In this document: positions 38,270-50,090 of the stretch, one piece after another
Layout: each line of letters begins with the position of its first letter
Position numbering within the stretch: position 1 is the first letter of the stretch
Source: Sediminibacillus albus
Lineage (GTDB): Bacteria; Bacillota; Bacilli; Bacillales; Amphibacillaceae
DNA length: 64,000 bases
Assembly: GCF_900101125.1 (NCBI RefSeq)
Contig: NZ_FNFL01000001.1
Location: forward strand, 434,001 to 498,000
Reading direction: 5' to 3'
Translations under genes and position numbers: made by a program
The notes under the pieces: model-generated
The model's database searches: none
What the model was told of the DNA's origin: nothing
What the model saw: only the letters and a program-made list of their open reading frames with translations

Positions 38270-38896
38270 CTACAAAGGAGCAGTAAATCCGTTCCGCCAT
38301 TCAAGCAAGCTGTGTTTCTCCTGTGCAGTTATTTTCTGAGTTTCTGCCAACATGCCGACGAGAATATCAAAGTTCGTTATCGTATGTAAAGCGAGTCCTT
38401 GCGAATCGAAATTTTGTGTAGCTTGCGGGAGTCCATAGCTGAATATAGCAGCCACTCCCAGGACGATGAATCCTTCGTCTTGCAAAGCCTGAGCAGCTTG
38501 AAGTGATGAACCACCGGTAGATATTAAATCTTCAATTACGATCACTCGCCGGCCAGGTGTAATTTGCCCTTCTATTTGATTTCCTTTTCCATGGGCTTTA
38601 GGTTTTGATCTTACATAAACCATTGGTAAATCCAATTGGCCGGCAAGCCAGGCTGCATGCGGAATCCCTGCTGTTGCACAGCCCGCGATAACGTCTGGCT
38701 GCTCCTCCATCGTTTCGACTAGTTGTTTGAACGCCGAGCTGATTCTCTTTCTTATTTCCGGATAAGACATCGTTAAACGGTTATCACAATAAATCGGTGA
38801 TTTAATTCCTGAAGTCCAGGTAAATGGATCGTTCGGACTGATTTTGACGGCTCCGATGCTTAATAAGTCGTTAGCAATTTCATAGTGGCTGGACAT
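38270..38896 (-). CDS. pyrE: Orotate phosphoribosyltransferase
   Basis: A 208-residue enzyme that joins orotate to PRPP to make OMP. The PRPP-binding motif is RVIVIEDLISTGGSS near residue 117-131; earlier YVRSKPKAHGKGNQIEG holds the catalytic loop. It overlaps pyrF by 17 bases and is the last gene of the pyr operon, the same order as in B. subtilis. Confidence 0.97.
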   Translation of the reverse strand: MSSHYEIANDLLSIGAVKISPNDPFTWTSGIKSPIYCDNRLTMSYPEIRKRISSAFKQLVETMEEQPDVIAGCATAGIPHAAWLAGQLDLPMVYVRSKPKAHGKGNQIEGQITPGRRVIVIEDLISTGGSSLQAAQALQDEGFIVLGVAAIFSYGLPQATQNFDSQGLALHTITNFDILVGMLAETQKITAQEKHSLLEWRNGFTAPL

Positions 38897-39590
38897 TGTC
38901 CCACTCCTTCATAACGTTGATATATGCTGCTGCAGGGTCAGCAGCTGCGGTCACACTGCGCCCTATAACAATGGCATCTGAACCTAATTCTTTTGCCTGT
39001 TGTGGATGGGCTGTTCTTTGTTGATCCTGTTTACTGTCTTTTTCCAAGCGGATACCGGGGGTTATGGCATAAAAAGCAGAGCCGCATTGCTGCTTGATGA
39101 TCGGCACCTCAAGCGGTGAACAAACCACGCCATCTGCACCGTTTTGTTTAGCAAGCCTTGCCAGGTGAATAGCAGTGGCTTCGACTGGCTCTTTGATCAA
39201 TGATTCTGATGCAAAAGTTCTATCATCCATGGATGTTAAAACAGTAACTGCCAGCAATTTTGTCTGATTCCCGCCCGCACCTCCCTCTCCTAACCCTTGT
39301 TTCGCTGCCTGGATCATCTTACTTCCGCCTAAAGCATGGACGTTCGTCACATCAACACCTAGATGACTGAGGTTTTTCATAGCTTTATAGACAGTGGTTG
39401 GTATGTCATGCAATTTTAAATCCAAAAATATAGCATGATCGTTTTCTTTCAATTTATAAATGATTTCCGGACCTTCTCTGTAGAATAATTCCATCCCTAC
39501 TTTGACCGGAACGCCTTGGAAATTATTCTGATAAATAAAACGTTCTGTTTCCTGCCAATTTGGAAAATCAAGAGCGAGAAATACCGGCAT
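38880..39590 (-). CDS. pyrF: Orotidine 5'-phosphate decarboxylase
   Basis: A 236-residue TIM-barrel enzyme that decarboxylates OMP to UMP. The catalytic [11 protein letters not shown] is near residue 60, TPGIR near 181 and IGRSVTAA near 212. I chose the ATG at 39590 ([11 protein letters not shown]), which follows GGAGGGGG; an upstream in-frame start overlaps that site. It overlaps pyrD by 23 bases. Confidence 0.97.
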   Translation of the reverse strand: MPVFLALDFPNWQETERFIYQNNFQGVPVKVGMELFYREGPEIIYKLKENDHAIFLDLKLHDIPTTVYKAMKNLSHLGVDVTNVHALGGSKMIQAAKQGLGEGGAGGNQTKLLAVTVLTSMDDRTFASESLIKEPVEATAIHLARLAKQNGADGVVCSPLEVPIIKQQCGSAFYAITPGIRLEKDSKQDQQRTAHPQQAKELGSDAIVIGRSVTAAADPAAAYINVMKEWDNVQPL

Positions 39591-40500
39591 GCTCCATCCC
39601 CCCTCCAATCGCTTCCTCTACTGATGAAAAGCCGTATTGCTGCAAAACACCAGGCAGATCATTGATAATATTAATACAAGCGAGCGGATTCTGGAAATTG
39701 GCCGTACCAATTGCTACAGCACTCGCGCCTGCTAATAAAAACTCAAGTACATCTTCTGCAGTCGTGATTCCCCCCATTCCAATGATGGGTATGGCGACTT
39801 GTTTTTTTACTTCATATATCATTCGAACAGCGATCGGCTTAATAGCTGGTCCAGACAACCCACCCGTTTTATTAGCGATTGTCGGACTTCTGTCAGGCAG
39901 ATTGATTTGCATTCCAGTAATCGTATTAATCATTGATAAACCATCGGCCCCGGCCGTCTCAACAGCTTTAGCCATTGCTGTAATATCTGTGACATTAGGG
40001 GAAAGTTTGATATAAACCGGCTTCATCACTGCGTCTTTAACCTGAGCAGTAACCTCCGCAGCCAGCGCAGGATCTATTCCAAATTGGATCCCGCCCTCTT
40101 TTACATTTGGACAGGAGATATTCAATTCAAGCGCTGCGACTAATTCCGAATCTGCTAACATTTTTGCCACATATACATATTCTTCAATACTGCTTCCTGC
40201 TACATTTGCAATCACCGGAGTATTGAACTGTGATAAATACGGCAATTCCTTTTCAATGATTGCCTTTACACCTGGATTTTGCAGACCGATGGCATTAAGC
40301 ATTCCTGCAGCTGTTTCTGCTACTCTCGGTGTCTGGTTTCCTGCTCTTGCTTGTTTTGTTGCCGCCTTGATAATAATAGCGCCAAGCTTGTTGAGATCGT
40401 ACAAGTCACCGAATTCCCTCCCAAACCCAAAACAACCTGAAGCTGGCATGATGGGATTGTCCAAGGCCAGACCCGGCAGGCTCGTTTGCAGAGAAATCAC
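39568..40500 (-). CDS. pyrD: Dihydroorotate dehydrogenase B, catalytic subunit
   Basis: A 310-residue FMN enzyme of the class 1B type that oxidises dihydroorotate and works with PyrK and NAD. The active-site cysteine is in [12 protein letters not shown] near residue 130; the FMN loop [15 protein letters not shown] is near 240. The start is a GTG overlapping the pyrK stop by four bases, with GAGGTGG upstream, so the two subunits are coupled. Confidence 0.96.
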   Translation of the reverse strand: MISLQTSLPGLALDNPIMPASGCFGFGREFGDLYDLNKLGAIIIKAATKQARAGNQTPRVAETAAGMLNAIGLQNPGVKAIIEKELPYLSQFNTPVIANVAGSSIEEYVYVAKMLADSELVAALELNISCPNVKEGGIQFGIDPALAAEVTAQVKDAVMKPVYIKLSPNVTDITAMAKAVETAGADGLSMINTITGMQINLPDRSPTIANKTGGLSGPAIKPIAVRMIYEVKKQVAIPIIGMGGITTAEDVLEFLLAGASAVAIGTANFQNPLACINIINDLPGVLQQYGFSSVEEAIGGGMEHAGISRS

Positions 40501-41276
40501 AGAACCACCTCTTTCGCTGGAAATACAGGACCATCTTTACAAATCTTTTTTAAACTGCCGTCTCCCGCGGTGGAAGGAATGACACAAGCGTAACAAGCTC
40601 CGATACCACAGCCCATCCGCTGCTCTACTGAGATATAGCCTTGTTTATCAGCAAGTCGGCTTGAAACAGCCCGGAGCATACCAGCAGGACCACATGTAAA
40701 GAAATAATCAAAGTCATTGGTAACCTTGCTAAGATGTTCGGTTACAAGCCCTTTTTCTCCGAAGCTGCCATCATCAGTCACCATTATCGTTTCTCCGAGT
40801 TTGTTAAACTGCTGTTGGTAGAATACGTGCGCTTTCGTTTGGAAACCGAGAACCGAATAAATGTTGACCCCTTTTTCTTTCAAAACTTTTCCAAGGTAGT
40901 ACAACGGTGGAACCCCGATTCCTCCGCCGATTAACAAGGCGCGTTCCATTTGTAATTCTTCAATCGGATAGCCAGTTCCGCATGGAATTAACACATCAAG
41001 CTCACTGCCCTCTCTCCATTGGCTTAAATGTTTGGTTCCCTCACCGGTAATTTTAAAAATAATAATGACTTTCCCGCTTTTATCGACATCGGCTACCGAT
41101 ATTGGCCGTCTCAGCATATGGGCGGACCCGTCTCCGACTTTAATGTGGAGAAATTGGCCAGGCTGGATGACAGATATATCTGCCATTCCTGAGGTTGTGC
41201 TTGCCTGTAACACCATTTCCACTGTCTCTTCTGCAATCTCATTTATCCTGGTTACCGTTAAAAGTTGTCTATTCAT
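40497..41276 (-). CDS. pyrK: Dihydroorotate dehydrogenase B, electron transfer subunit
   Basis: A 259-residue FAD and 2Fe-2S protein that passes electrons from PyrD to NAD. The FAD region has [10 protein letters not shown] near 55; the NAD region has [16 protein letters not shown] near 108. The cluster cysteines are in [14 protein letters not shown] and a later Cys in KICKDGPVF near 220-247. The ATG at 41276 overlaps the end of carB by eight bases. Confidence 0.96.
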   Translation of the reverse strand: MNRQLLTVTRINEIAEETVEMVLQASTTSGMADISVIQPGQFLHIKVGDGSAHMLRRPISVADVDKSGKVIIIFKITGEGTKHLSQWREGSELDVLIPCGTGYPIEELQMERALLIGGGIGVPPLYYLGKVLKEKGVNIYSVLGFQTKAHVFYQQQFNKLGETIMVTDDGSFGEKGLVTEHLSKVTNDFDYFFTCGPAGMLRAVSSRLADKQGYISVEQRMGCGIGACYACVIPSTAGDGSLKKICKDGPVFPAKEVVL

Positions 41277-44200
41277 CTATTACGACCTTTCTTCTAGCTA
41301 CCGGACTGGCGTTAAATGTAGTGGAGTCAATTACATTTAAGATAGCCACCGCTGTATCCAGGCTAGTTAAACATGCGATGCCGTGTTCGACAGCTTCCCT
41401 TCTGATCAAAAAGCCATCAGACCGGGGCTGCTGCCCTGAAGTCAATGTATTAATAACTACTTGCGCTTTACCGCCTTCAATAATCGATAGAACCGTCTCT
41501 CCTTCTGAACCGATTTTTCCAACCTTCTGGACAGGAATACCAGCATCTAAGATATATTCTCCTGTGCCTTCTGTTGCGTATAGCTGGAAACCGAGTTCGT
41601 TGAACCTTTCAGCTATCGCCAGCATTTCTTCTTTATCTTTATCGGCCACTGTCAAAAGAACTGCGCCTTCTTGGGGTACAGATAACCCGGAAGCGATCAG
41701 TCCTTTATAAAGAGCTTTCTCCAACGTTTTATCTCTTCCGATAGCCTCGCCAGTAGATTTCATTTCCGGGCCAAGAATGGTATCTACACTGCGCAGCTTC
41801 TCAAAAGAAAAGACGGGAACCTTGACGGAAACTTGCGGTTGTTCATGCATGACTCCACTTGCATAGCCGTTGTCAGCCAGAGATTCGCCCATCATACAGC
41901 GGGTAGCTAGAGCGGCCATCGGCACACCAGTTATTTTGCTTAAAAATGGTATAGTTCTGCTTGCCCGGGGATTCACTTCTAAAACATAGACTTCTTGCTC
42001 ATGGACAACGAACTGGATATTAATTAAACCTTTCACCTGGAGTCTTGCAGCTATTTTCATGGTGATGTTTACACATTTTTGTTTTATCGTTTCTGAAATA
42101 CGCTGAGGAGGATAAACAGCAATCGAGTCTCCGGAATGGACTCCCGCCCTTTCAATGTGCTCCATCATCCCTGGAATAACTGTTGTTTCTCCATCACTTA
42201 TAGCGTCAACCTCCAATTCAATACCTGTTAAATACTTGTCGATAAGGACAGGATGGGTATGTTTGATATGGCTGCTTTTTTGTAAATATGCTGATAGTTC
42301 CTCTTGGTTATAAACAATCTCCATCTGGCTGCCTCCGATTACATAGGAAGGTCTGACAAGGACCGGATAACCGATTTGTTCAGCAGCGTTAATAGCTTGG
42401 TCAAGCTGGCGTACACTTTTTCCCTTTGGCTGTAAAATATCGAGTTCTTCCAAGAGTTGTTCAAACTTATCCCTGTTCTCGGCTGTATCTATTGCTTCAA
42501 GAGAAGTTCCCAAAATATGGACCCCTCTTCTTTTCAGCCCTTCCGCCAAATTGATGGCCGTCTGCCCGCCAAATTGCACAACTACTCCGACAGGCTGCTC
42601 CAATTCGATGACATGCATGACATCTTCCAATGTGAGGGGTTCAAAATATAATTTGTCGGAAACACTAAAATCGGTAGATACTGTTTCCGGATTACTGTTC
42701 ATAATAATTGCTTCATAGCCAGTTTCCTTTAAAGAAAGAACGGAGTGGACGGTAGCATAATCAAATTCAATCCCCTGCCCAATTCGGATGGGACCAGACC
42801 CAATTACGAGCACTTTATTTCGTTCAGATCGGACGGATTCGTTTTCATCTTCATACGTGCTGTAAAAATAAGGCGTTTCTGATTCAAATTCGGCGGCACA
42901 TGTATCCACCATTTTATAAACAGGCTGAATGGCAGCTTGTTTCCGCATCTGGTAAATAGTATCTATATCCGACTTCCATAACCGAGCGATTTGCACGTCA
43001 GAAAAACCGGCATTTTTGGCTTCCTTCAGTTTTTCCAGATCATTTTCATGAGCAGAAAGCACCATTTCCAATTCAATAATTTTTTTAATTTTTACTAAGA
43101 AATAAGGATCAATACGGGTTAGTTGAAATAATTCTTCTGCCGTACAGCCGCGCCGCATCGCCTCTGCTAAAATAAAAATCCGTTCATCATCCGGTTTTTC
43201 TAAACGCACGAGCAGCTGTTCCAATGAAAGCTTAGTTAATTTTTCCATCCACAGCTCCTCAGCCCCTATATCAAGTGATCTAACCCCTTTAAGCAAGGAT
43301 TCCTCAAACGTGCGCCCGACAGCCATCACTTCTCCGGTAGCTTTCATTTGTGTGCCAAGCTGGCGGTTGCCATTGGCGAACTTATCAAATGGAAAGCGCG
43401 GCAGCTTCGTTACCACATAATCAAGAGCCGGCTCATAGCAAGCATAGGTATTTCCCGTAATCGGATTAATGATTTCATCCAAAGTCAGCCCGATGGCTAT
43501 TTTTGCTGCCAGCTTAGCGATCGGATAACCTGTTGCTTTTGAAGCTAAGGCCGATGACCGGCTCACGCGTGGATTAACCTCGATAATATAGTACTGAAAG
43601 CTGTCAGGATCTAAGGCGAGCTGTACATTACAGCCGCCTTCTATTTCCAATTCCCGGATAATTTTCAGTGAGGCATTCCTCAACAGCTGATACTCTCTGT
43701 CGCTCAGTGTCTGGGAAGGAGCTGTTACAATGGAATCACCTGTATGAATACCGACAGGGTCTACATTTTCCATGTTACATACGACGATTGCCTGGTCATT
43801 TTTATCCCGCATAACTTCATATTCAATTTCTTTGTAACCAGAAATATTTTTCTCAATCAGGCATTGGGTTACAGGGGATAGAGCTAATCCATTTCTTGTT
43901 ATCTCGATTAGCTCTTCTTGTTGATAACACATTCCGCCACCAGTGCCGCCAAGTGTATAAGCTGGCCGGACAATTAACGGAAAACCAATTTCCTCCGCAA
44001 AACTTAATGCTTGGTCGACCGTTGTCACAATTCTACTTTCCGGTACCGGCTCCCCAAGTTCATTCATCAAATTCCTGAATATCTCTCTGTCTTCAGCTTT
44101 TTGAATCGCTTCGAGTGACGTGCCAAGCAGTTCTACATCATATTCTGCCAGAATACCGGTCTTTTCCAAAGCTACAGCCATGTTAAGTCCCGTCTGCCCG

Positions 44201-44472
44201 CCCAAGGTAGGAAGAATGGCGTCTGGCATTTCCTTCCGTATGATTTTTATTAAAAACTCCGGAGTCAAAGGTTCCATGTAAACAATGTCGGCAACTGTAT
44301 CATCGGTCATAATTGTTGCAGGATTGGAGTTTGCCAGGATCACTTGATAGCCTTCCTCTTTTAATGACTGACAGGCTTGTGTGCCTGAATAATCAAATTC
44401 AGCTGCCTGGCCGATAACAATTGGACCGGAACCGATTACTAGAATTCGTTTTATATCTGAACGCTTTGGCAT
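41269..44472 (-). CDS. pyrAB: Carbamoyl-phosphate synthase large subunit, pyrimidine type
   Basis: A 1067-residue enzyme that makes carbamoyl phosphate from bicarbonate, ammonia and two ATP. The two ATP-grasp halves each begin with a similar segment ([21 protein letters not shown] and [20 protein letters not shown] near 555). The last 130 residues form the regulatory MGS-like domain. Length is normal. The ATG at 44472 follows AAAGGAGG. It overlaps carA by 22 bases. Also called carB. Confidence 0.97.
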   Translation of the reverse strand: MPKRSDIKRILVIGSGPIVIGQAAEFDYSGTQACQSLKEEGYQVILANSNPATIMTDDTVADIVYMEPLTPEFLIKIIRKEMPDAILPTLGGQTGLNMAVALEKTGILAEYDVELLGTSLEAIQKAEDREIFRNLMNELGEPVPESRIVTTVDQALSFAEEIGFPLIVRPAYTLGGTGGGMCYQQEELIEITRNGLALSPVTQCLIEKNISGYKEIEYEVMRDKNDQAIVVCNMENVDPVGIHTGDSIVTAPSQTLSDREYQLLRNASLKIIRELEIEGGCNVQLALDPDSFQYYIIEVNPRVSRSSALASKATGYPIAKLAAKIAIGLTLDEIINPITGNTYACYEPALDYVVTKLPRFPFDKFANGNRQLGTQMKATGEVMAVGRTFEESLLKGVRSLDIGAEELWMEKLTKLSLEQLLVRLEKPDDERIFILAEAMRRGCTAEELFQLTRIDPYFLVKIKKIIELEMVLSAHENDLEKLKEAKNAGFSDVQIARLWKSDIDTIYQMRKQAAIQPVYKMVDTCAAEFESETPYFYSTYEDENESVRSERNKVLVIGSGPIRIGQGIEFDYATVHSVLSLKETGYEAIIMNSNPETVSTDFSVSDKLYFEPLTLEDVMHVIELEQPVGVVVQFGGQTAINLAEGLKRRGVHILGTSLEAIDTAENRDKFEQLLEELDILQPKGKSVRQLDQAINAAEQIGYPVLVRPSYVIGGSQMEIVYNQEELSAYLQKSSHIKHTHPVLIDKYLTGIELEVDAISDGETTVIPGMMEHIERAGVHSGDSIAVYPPQRISETIKQKCVNITMKIAARLQVKGLINIQFVVHEQEVYVLEVNPRASRTIPFLSKITGVPMAALATRCMMGESLADNGYASGVMHEQPQVSVKVPVFSFEKLRSVDTILGPEMKSTGEAIGRDKTLEKALYKGLIASGLSVPQEGAVLLTVADKDKEEMLAIAERFNELGFQLYATEGTGEYILDAGIPVQKVGKIGSEGETVLSIIEGGKAQVVINTLTSGQQPRSDGFLIRREAVEHGIACLTSLDTAVAILNVIDSTTFNASPVARRKVVIDE

Positions 44473-45566
44473 ATAGCATCCTCCTTTAAAGCTGATTGAT
44501 GAATGGTTATGTTCGAAAGAAACTGATCGAAAAGCTGATAAGTGTCTTCAGGCCCTGGCGAGCTTTCGGGATGGTACTGGACAGAAAAAGCTGGATATAC
44601 CCGGTGCTTAATTCCTTCCACTGTTTGATCATTTAAGGCAATTTGCGTAAGCATTAAGCCGGTATTTGCCAGCGACGACTTGGTAACTGTATAGCCATGG
44701 TTCTGGGAAGTCATCACCGTTTTATTAGTAGCTAAATCTTTGACAGGATGGTTGGCTCCTCTGTGGCCAAAGCGAAGCTTCTCCGTATCGGCGCCACAAG
44801 CTAAAGCCAGTAATTGGTGTCCGAGACAAATACCGAACACAGGTATTTTATCAACAATATTACGAATCATTTCGATTGCCTCTCCAACATGTTTTGGATC
44901 ACCAGGCCCGTTGGAAAGCATGACTCCTTCCGGCTTTAATCTCATAATACTCTCGGCAGAATAATGATAGGGAACGACAGTAACATGGCAATTCCTTTTT
45001 GTTAGTTCTCTTAAAATGCCATGTTTCATGCCAAAATCCACCAAAACGATTCTTCTGCCCCGTCCTGGTACAACGTAAGGTTTTACTGTAGATACCAACT
45101 CTACTTGATTGTTGACAGGCTTCTGTTGGTTTAATAGGTCGATGATAGCTTCCACAGAATATTCTGCAGATGTAATCATTCCGCTCATCGTTCCGTGTCT
45201 TCGAATGATCCTTGTAAGTTTTCTCGTATCAATTCCTGCCAATCCAGGTATATCATTTGCTTTTAGAAAGCTGTCCAACGATTCTTCTGAACGGTAATTA
45301 GACGGGAAATCACAAACCTCTTTGACTATTAATCCATTGATTGAAGGGGTGATGGTTTCAAAGTCGTCCCGATTGATTCCATAATTGCCGATAAGCGGGT
45401 ATGTCATTGTAACAATCTGGCCGCAATAGGATGGATCTGATAATATTTCCTGATAACCTGTCATCCCCGTATTAAAAACAACTTCACCACTAATCTCCCG
45501 GTCACTTCCGAATCCTGAACCTATAAATCTAGTGCCATCCTCAAGCACGAGCTGCCGTTTTTGCAT
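44451..45566 (-). CDS. pyrAA: Carbamoyl-phosphate synthase small subunit, pyrimidine type
   Basis: A 371-residue glutamine amidotransferase that supplies ammonia to PyrAB. The nucleophile Cys is in [13 protein letters not shown] near residue 245; the His-Glu pair is in [13 protein letters not shown] near 330. The start [14 protein letters not shown] at 45566 has GAGGAGG upstream; an earlier in-frame start lies inside pyrC. It overlaps pyrC by 26 bases. Also called carA. Confidence 0.97.
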   Translation of the reverse strand: MQKRQLVLEDGTRFIGSGFGSDREISGEVVFNTGMTGYQEILSDPSYCGQIVTMTYPLIGNYGINRDDFETITPSINGLIVKEVCDFPSNYRSEESLDSFLKANDIPGLAGIDTRKLTRIIRRHGTMSGMITSAEYSVEAIIDLLNQQKPVNNQVELVSTVKPYVVPGRGRRIVLVDFGMKHGILRELTKRNCHVTVVPYHYSAESIMRLKPEGVMLSNGPGDPKHVGEAIEMIRNIVDKIPVFGICLGHQLLALACGADTEKLRFGHRGANHPVKDLATNKTVMTSQNHGYTVTKSSLANTGLMLTQIALNDQTVEGIKHRVYPAFSVQYHPESSPGPEDTYQLFDQFLSNITIHQSALKEDAICQSVQI

Positions 45567-46842
45567 GTGAATCCTCCTCGTAAATGATTTTTCCGGACGC
45601 GATCGTTGCCACCGGCTTTCCAACTACTTTCCAGCCCTGAAACGGTGTGTTTTTTCCTTTTGAGAAAAATTGCCTTTTGTCTATCGACCATTGCTTCTCC
45701 AAATCCAGAACAACCAGGTCTGCATTCCCACCTGCTTCCAATTTCCCATATGGTAAGTGAAATACTTTGGCAGGTTTAACAGTCAACCAGTCAATCAGCT
45801 GCTTTAACGTCACTTTATTTGTCTTTACCAGGTTCGTGTATAAAAGCGCAAAAGCTGTTTCTAACCCGACAATACCAAACGGTGCTTTCAGTAATCCAAG
45901 TGCTTTTTCCTGTTCTGTGTGTGGTGCATGATCGGTTGCGATAAAATCAATCGTCCCATCCAAAAGTCCTTCCAGTAACGCCTGTTGATCCTGTTGCGAA
46001 CGAAGCGGAGGGTTCATTTTATAATTTGCATCTCGCTCTACTATCTTGTCCTCATTAAGTATCAGATGATGTGGAGTTACCTCCGCAGTTACACGGATAC
46101 CTGCTTTTTTGGCGTCCCTGATCACCCTAACCGATTCTTTTGTGCTTACATGGCAGACATGGTAATGGCAGGACGACGCTTCTGCTAACAGCACGTCTCT
46201 AGCAATTTGTACGGATTCACATACAGACGGTATCCCCGGAACTCCAAGCTCTTTGCTAGTATCTCCCTCGTGCAGCACACCACCATGGATTAAAGTGTTC
46301 TCTTCGCAATGTGCAACAATCGGCATATCAATCGCTGCTGCCCGTTGCATAGCTTGGAGCATCAAATCTGCAGACTGAATACCAACCCCATCATCCGTAA
46401 AAGCAAAGGCACCTGCTGCTTTTAAAGCTTCGAAATCTGTTAATTTATCTCCAAGCAGTCTCTCCGTAATGGAAGCATACGGCAATACTCTTACATGGGC
46501 TGCAGCCTTTATTTTTGCCAGTAATTGATTGAGTGTGGCAGTACTGTCGGGGACTGGCCGAGTATTTGGCATTGCACAAACAGTTGTAAACCCACCTGCA
46601 GCGGCTGACCGTGTCCCCGTTTCAATTGTCTCTTTGGCTTCCCCGCCTGGCTCACGCAGATGAATATGAACGTCGACAAATCCTGGCGTTATCAGCTTAT
46701 GGTTACAGTCAATCACTTTCCCTTCCGGATGGCTGATCTTTTCCGAAACCTCCAGGATCTTTCTGCCTTCGATCACAACCTCGCATGGCTTCCATTGATT
46801 ATCTGCTGCTAACTGCTTCCCGTTGATTAAAGTGATTTTCAT
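45541..46842 (-). CDS. pyrC: Dihydroorotase
   Basis: A 433-residue zinc amidohydrolase closing carbamoyl aspartate to dihydroorotate. The metal-binding HxH is in [19 protein letters not shown] near residue 58; further metal ligands are in [10 protein letters not shown] and [12 protein letters not shown] near 300. It overlaps pyrB by 44 bases, and the ATG at 46842 has AGGGGGA upstream. Confidence 0.97.
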   Translation of the reverse strand: MKITLINGKQLAADNQWKPCEVVIEGRKILEVSEKISHPEGKVIDCNHKLITPGFVDVHIHLREPGGEAKETIETGTRSAAAGGFTTVCAMPNTRPVPDSTATLNQLLAKIKAAAHVRVLPYASITERLLGDKLTDFEALKAAGAFAFTDDGVGIQSADLMLQAMQRAAAIDMPIVAHCEENTLIHGGVLHEGDTSKELGVPGIPSVCESVQIARDVLLAEASSCHYHVCHVSTKESVRVIRDAKKAGIRVTAEVTPHHLILNEDKIVERDANYKMNPPLRSQQDQQALLEGLLDGTIDFIATDHAPHTEQEKALGLLKAPFGIVGLETAFALLYTNLVKTNKVTLKQLIDWLTVKPAKVFHLPYGKLEAGGNADLVVLDLEKQWSIDKRQFFSKGKNTPFQGWKVVGKPVATIASGKIIYEEDSHAKTAARA

Positions 46843-47731
46843 CTATGATCCCCCTGTCTGTTAATAAGCGTTTCATAACCGCCATTCTGGCATAGACACC
46901 ATTTTCCATTTGTTTAAAAATACGAGATCGGCTGCATTCTACTAATTCATCAGCAATTTCCACTCCCCGGTTAACTGGGGCCGGATGCAAAATGATTGCA
47001 TGCCGCTTCATTCGTTGCTCCCTGGCTTTTGTCAATCCATAAGCAGACAAGTAATGTTGCTTGCCATACGCAACACCGCCTTCGTGCCTCTCGTGTTGAA
47101 TTCTTAACAACATGACAATATCACACGTTTCCACTGCTTCATCTATCGTTATATAAGGATAATCAAGTTGGTTATCCTGCCAATCTGGCGGAGAAGTAAG
47201 GTAAACTTCAGCGCCAAGTGTTTGTAAAGCCAAAGCATTGGACCTTGCCACACGGCTGTGCTTGATATCTCCGGCAATAGCAATTTTTAATCCTGTAAAC
47301 TTGTTGAACTCCTGATAAATGGTAAGTAAATCGAGCAGGCACTGTGTTGGATGCTCTCCTTTGCCATCTCCTGCATTAATGACAGGGATTGATACATGTG
47401 CTGCTATTTGATTGGCTATATTTTCCTGGTTATGCCGTATCACCAACATAGATGCACCTATTGCTTCAAAAGTTTTTGCAGTATCGTAAATACTCTCTCC
47501 TTTTTGTAGGCTTGAAGTTTCCCCTGCAAAGTCAAGGGGGTCAATTCCCAGTTTTCTTTGTGCAATAGTAAAACTCATCTTTGTTCTCGTACTAGGTTCA
47601 AAAAATAAGTTTCCGGCGAATAACTGTTTGTGTATCGGGGAAACACCATTTTCTTTAATAGCATCAGCTTCCTTGATCAATCGTAAAATTTCATGCTCTG
47701 AAATATTCTTCATAGACAAAAAATGCTCCAA
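46799..47731 (-). CDS. pyrB: Aspartate carbamoyltransferase catalytic subunit
   Basis: A 310-residue enzyme that condenses carbamoyl phosphate with aspartate. The carbamoyl-phosphate loop is [13 protein letters not shown] near residue 47; [11 protein letters not shown] is near 127 and [11 protein letters not shown] near 258. No regulatory pyrI is present, as is usual for Bacilli. The start is a TTG at 47731, with GGAGGAG upstream; the next ATG six codons on lacks a site. Confidence 0.96.
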   Translation of the reverse strand: MEHFLSMKNISEHEILRLIKEADAIKENGVSPIHKQLFAGNLFFEPSTRTKMSFTIAQRKLGIDPLDFAGETSSLQKGESIYDTAKTFEAIGASMLVIRHNQENIANQIAAHVSIPVINAGDGKGEHPTQCLLDLLTIYQEFNKFTGLKIAIAGDIKHSRVARSNALALQTLGAEVYLTSPPDWQDNQLDYPYITIDEAVETCDIVMLLRIQHERHEGGVAYGKQHYLSAYGLTKAREQRMKRHAIILHPAPVNRGVEIADELVECSRSRIFKQMENGVYARMAVMKRLLTDRGIIDENHFNQREAVSSR

Positions 47732-47753
47732 TGCCGCTCCTCCTTTTTAAGCA

Positions 47754-47790
47754 GGGACTGTCCCTTCCGTTACATTGAAAGAACAGTCCC
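47754..47790. repeat. Palindrome between pyrP and pyrB
   Basis: GGGACTGT and ACAGTCCC form the outer part of an inverted repeat (total about 37 bases) in the 89-base pyrP-pyrB gap. It is not followed by a T-run and has no PyrR-binding sequence, unlike the two upstream attenuators. It could be a REP-like element or an RNA-stability hairpin. Confidence 0.6.
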
Positions 47791-47820
47791 GTTTTAGACA
47801 GTTTTTAGACAGTTGGCCAA

Positions 47821-49188
47821 TCAATCCGCCGTTTGTTGGCTGTCGCTAAACATATTTCCATTTCCATATCCTTTTTCTTTTCCTGGCAATATGAGGTTGA
47901 GCAATACGCCGATAATAGCCGACAAGGCCATACCTGCTATTTGCAAATCATCGGTTACTTGGATAAATGCCCCTCCGATACCGATTACCAGGATTACAGA
48001 AGAAATAATTAAGTTACGCTTGTCTCCTAAATCTATATTATTATCCACCAGCATTCTTAAACCGCTGGAGGCAATGATACCAAAGAGAAGTATCGAGACA
48101 CCGCCCATAACTGCTGATGGAATTGATCCAATTAGGGCTGTGATAATACCTATGAATCCAAATAAAACCGCTAGTACAGCAGCGCCTCCGATGACAAAGA
48201 CACTAAACACCCGAGTGATTGCAAGAACGCCAATATTTTCGCCATATGTTGTGTTTGGCGGTCCGCCAAGGAGTGATGCAATCACAGTAGCTGCCCCATC
48301 TCCCATAATGGAACGATGTAAACCAGGCTGTTTAATAAAGTTACGGCCGACAACCTTGGAAAGTACCATTTGATCTCCTGTATGCTCTGCGATTGTTACG
48401 AGAGCTACCGGGACCATGGCAAAGACAATCTGCCAGCTGATCACAGCGAATGGTGAGTAATCAACGAAAGGTATGACAAAACCGGGATTTTGAAACAAAG
48501 CCCCCAAAAATGCTCCGACAGATCCTGCAGAGGTCAATTCCGCCCATTCGGCGGAAATCCCTGTTGTATCCACAATTCCTTGAAATAAGGCAAAAAGATA
48601 TCCGCCGATGATTCCAGTCAATATCGGAATCAGTCCGAAAAAACCTTTAAAAAACATGGTGGCCAGGATGGTTATTGCCAATGTAACCAGGGCGACTGAC
48701 AGATGTGTACCGCTATAAACCTGTTCATCAAGACCTGGAAGGTACATGGCCATCTCTATAGCAGTAGTAGCGAGGCTGAGACCAATAACGATAATAACCG
48801 GACCGACTACGATTGGCGGAAGAATTCTCATCAGCCAATTAAGGCCAGAAGTTCTAATCAATACAGCAACAAGGCCGTACACCAAACCGGCAAGAAAGCT
48901 TCCAATCATTGCTCCAGGTATTCCGCTCGCTTCGCTGACTGCCGTTAATGGATAGATGAACGCAAAGCTTGAACCCAGATATGCAGGAACTTTTCCTTTT
49001 GTTATCAGTAAATATGCAAGCGTACCTATCCCGCTTGATACAAGCGCCACCGCCGGCGACAGCCCGGTTAGAAAAGGGACTAATATAGTTGCGCCAAACA
49101 TGGCGAATAAATGCTGTAAGCTTAAGGTAATCCATTTCGGTATTTTTGGGATGTCTTGTACATCCATTACTATCTCTTTGTTGTTCAT
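47821..49188 (-). CDS. pyrP: Uracil permease
   Basis: A 455-residue uracil:cation symporter of the NCS2 family with about 12-14 membrane segments. It shows GPVIIVIGLSLA near residue 140, ISWQIVFAMVPVALVTIAEHTGDQ near 250 and GGPPNTTYGENIG near 300, typical of UraA/PyrP. The start at 49188 follows AGGGGG at eight bases; an ATG two codons before is too close. It lies between the pyrR-pyrP attenuator and pyrB. Confidence 0.95.
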   Translation of the reverse strand: MNNKEIVMDVQDIPKIPKWITLSLQHLFAMFGATILVPFLTGLSPAVALVSSGIGTLAYLLITKGKVPAYLGSSFAFIYPLTAVSEASGIPGAMIGSFLAGLVYGLVAVLIRTSGLNWLMRILPPIVVGPVIIVIGLSLATTAIEMAMYLPGLDEQVYSGTHLSVALVTLAITILATMFFKGFFGLIPILTGIIGGYLFALFQGIVDTTGISAEWAELTSAGSVGAFLGALFQNPGFVIPFVDYSPFAVISWQIVFAMVPVALVTIAEHTGDQMVLSKVVGRNFIKQPGLHRSIMGDGAATVIASLLGGPPNTTYGENIGVLAITRVFSVFVIGGAAVLAVLFGFIGIITALIGSIPSAVMGGVSILLFGIIASSGLRMLVDNNIDLGDKRNLIISSVILVIGIGGAFIQVTDDLQIAGMALSAIIGVLLNLILPGKEKGYGNGNMFSDSQQTAD

Positions 49189-49246
49189 GCTCATTTCCCC
49201 CTTGAATGTTTGCGAAAATTTATTCTGCCTGTTGCTTTTAGTGGAC

Positions 49247-49345
49247 AAAAAAGCCTCTTTGCGCAAAGTCGCAAAGAGGCAGACGCGTAGAAATACACAC
49301 GTATCCTTAGCGACCTTGCAAGCCTCTCTGGACTCAATTAAAGGT
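49247..49345 (-). promoter_or_regulatory. PyrR attenuator between pyrR and pyrP
   Basis: On the minus strand the PyrR-binding loop AGTCCAGAGAGGCT (49334-49321) matches the known consensus. It is followed by a terminator: GCCTCTTTGCG and GCGCAAAGAGGC stem (49280-49253) and six T residues. UMP-bound PyrR would stabilise the anti-antiterminator and stop transcription before pyrP. Confidence 0.93.
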
Positions 49346-49358
49346 CTTTCTTTTTTAT

Positions 49359-49919
<561 letters not shown>

Positions 49920-49924
49920 TCAAT

Positions 49925-50045
49925 AAAAAATCCCTTCTCTCGCAAGGAAAGAAGGGATTTGGACATACTTAGAGCATATAAATCATCCGATCCTTTCCAG
50001 CCTCACGGGACTGTTTTAAAGGGTTGTATTTTTTTAGCCAGTTCA
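49925..50045 (-). promoter_or_regulatory. PyrR attenuator in the pyr operon leader
   Basis: On the minus strand the loop CAGTCCCGTGAGGCT (50013-49999) is a variant of the PyrR-binding consensus. A terminator follows (49960-49925): a stem of AAATCCCTTCT with AGAAGGGATTT, then a T-run. The first attenuator therefore acts before pyrR, giving autogenous control. Confidence 0.9.
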
Positions 50046-50059
50046 TTTATCTACCAATA

Positions 50060-50088
50060 ATTATTCCAAAGAAACGGTGCCATGTCAA
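50060..50088 (-). promoter_or_regulatory. pyr operon promoter
   Basis: On the minus strand TTGACA (50088-50083) and AATAAT (50065-50060) are 17 bases apart. It starts three bases after the rluD stop, so the pyr operon has its own promoter and a short leader. Confidence 0.88.
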
Positions 50089-50090
50089 CA

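Noticed and set aside
38224-38286. 20-codon plus-strand frame with upstream GGAGG near the end of pyrE
   Set aside because: It runs antisense into the pyrE end, has no recognised relative and no terminator; the site is probably chance.
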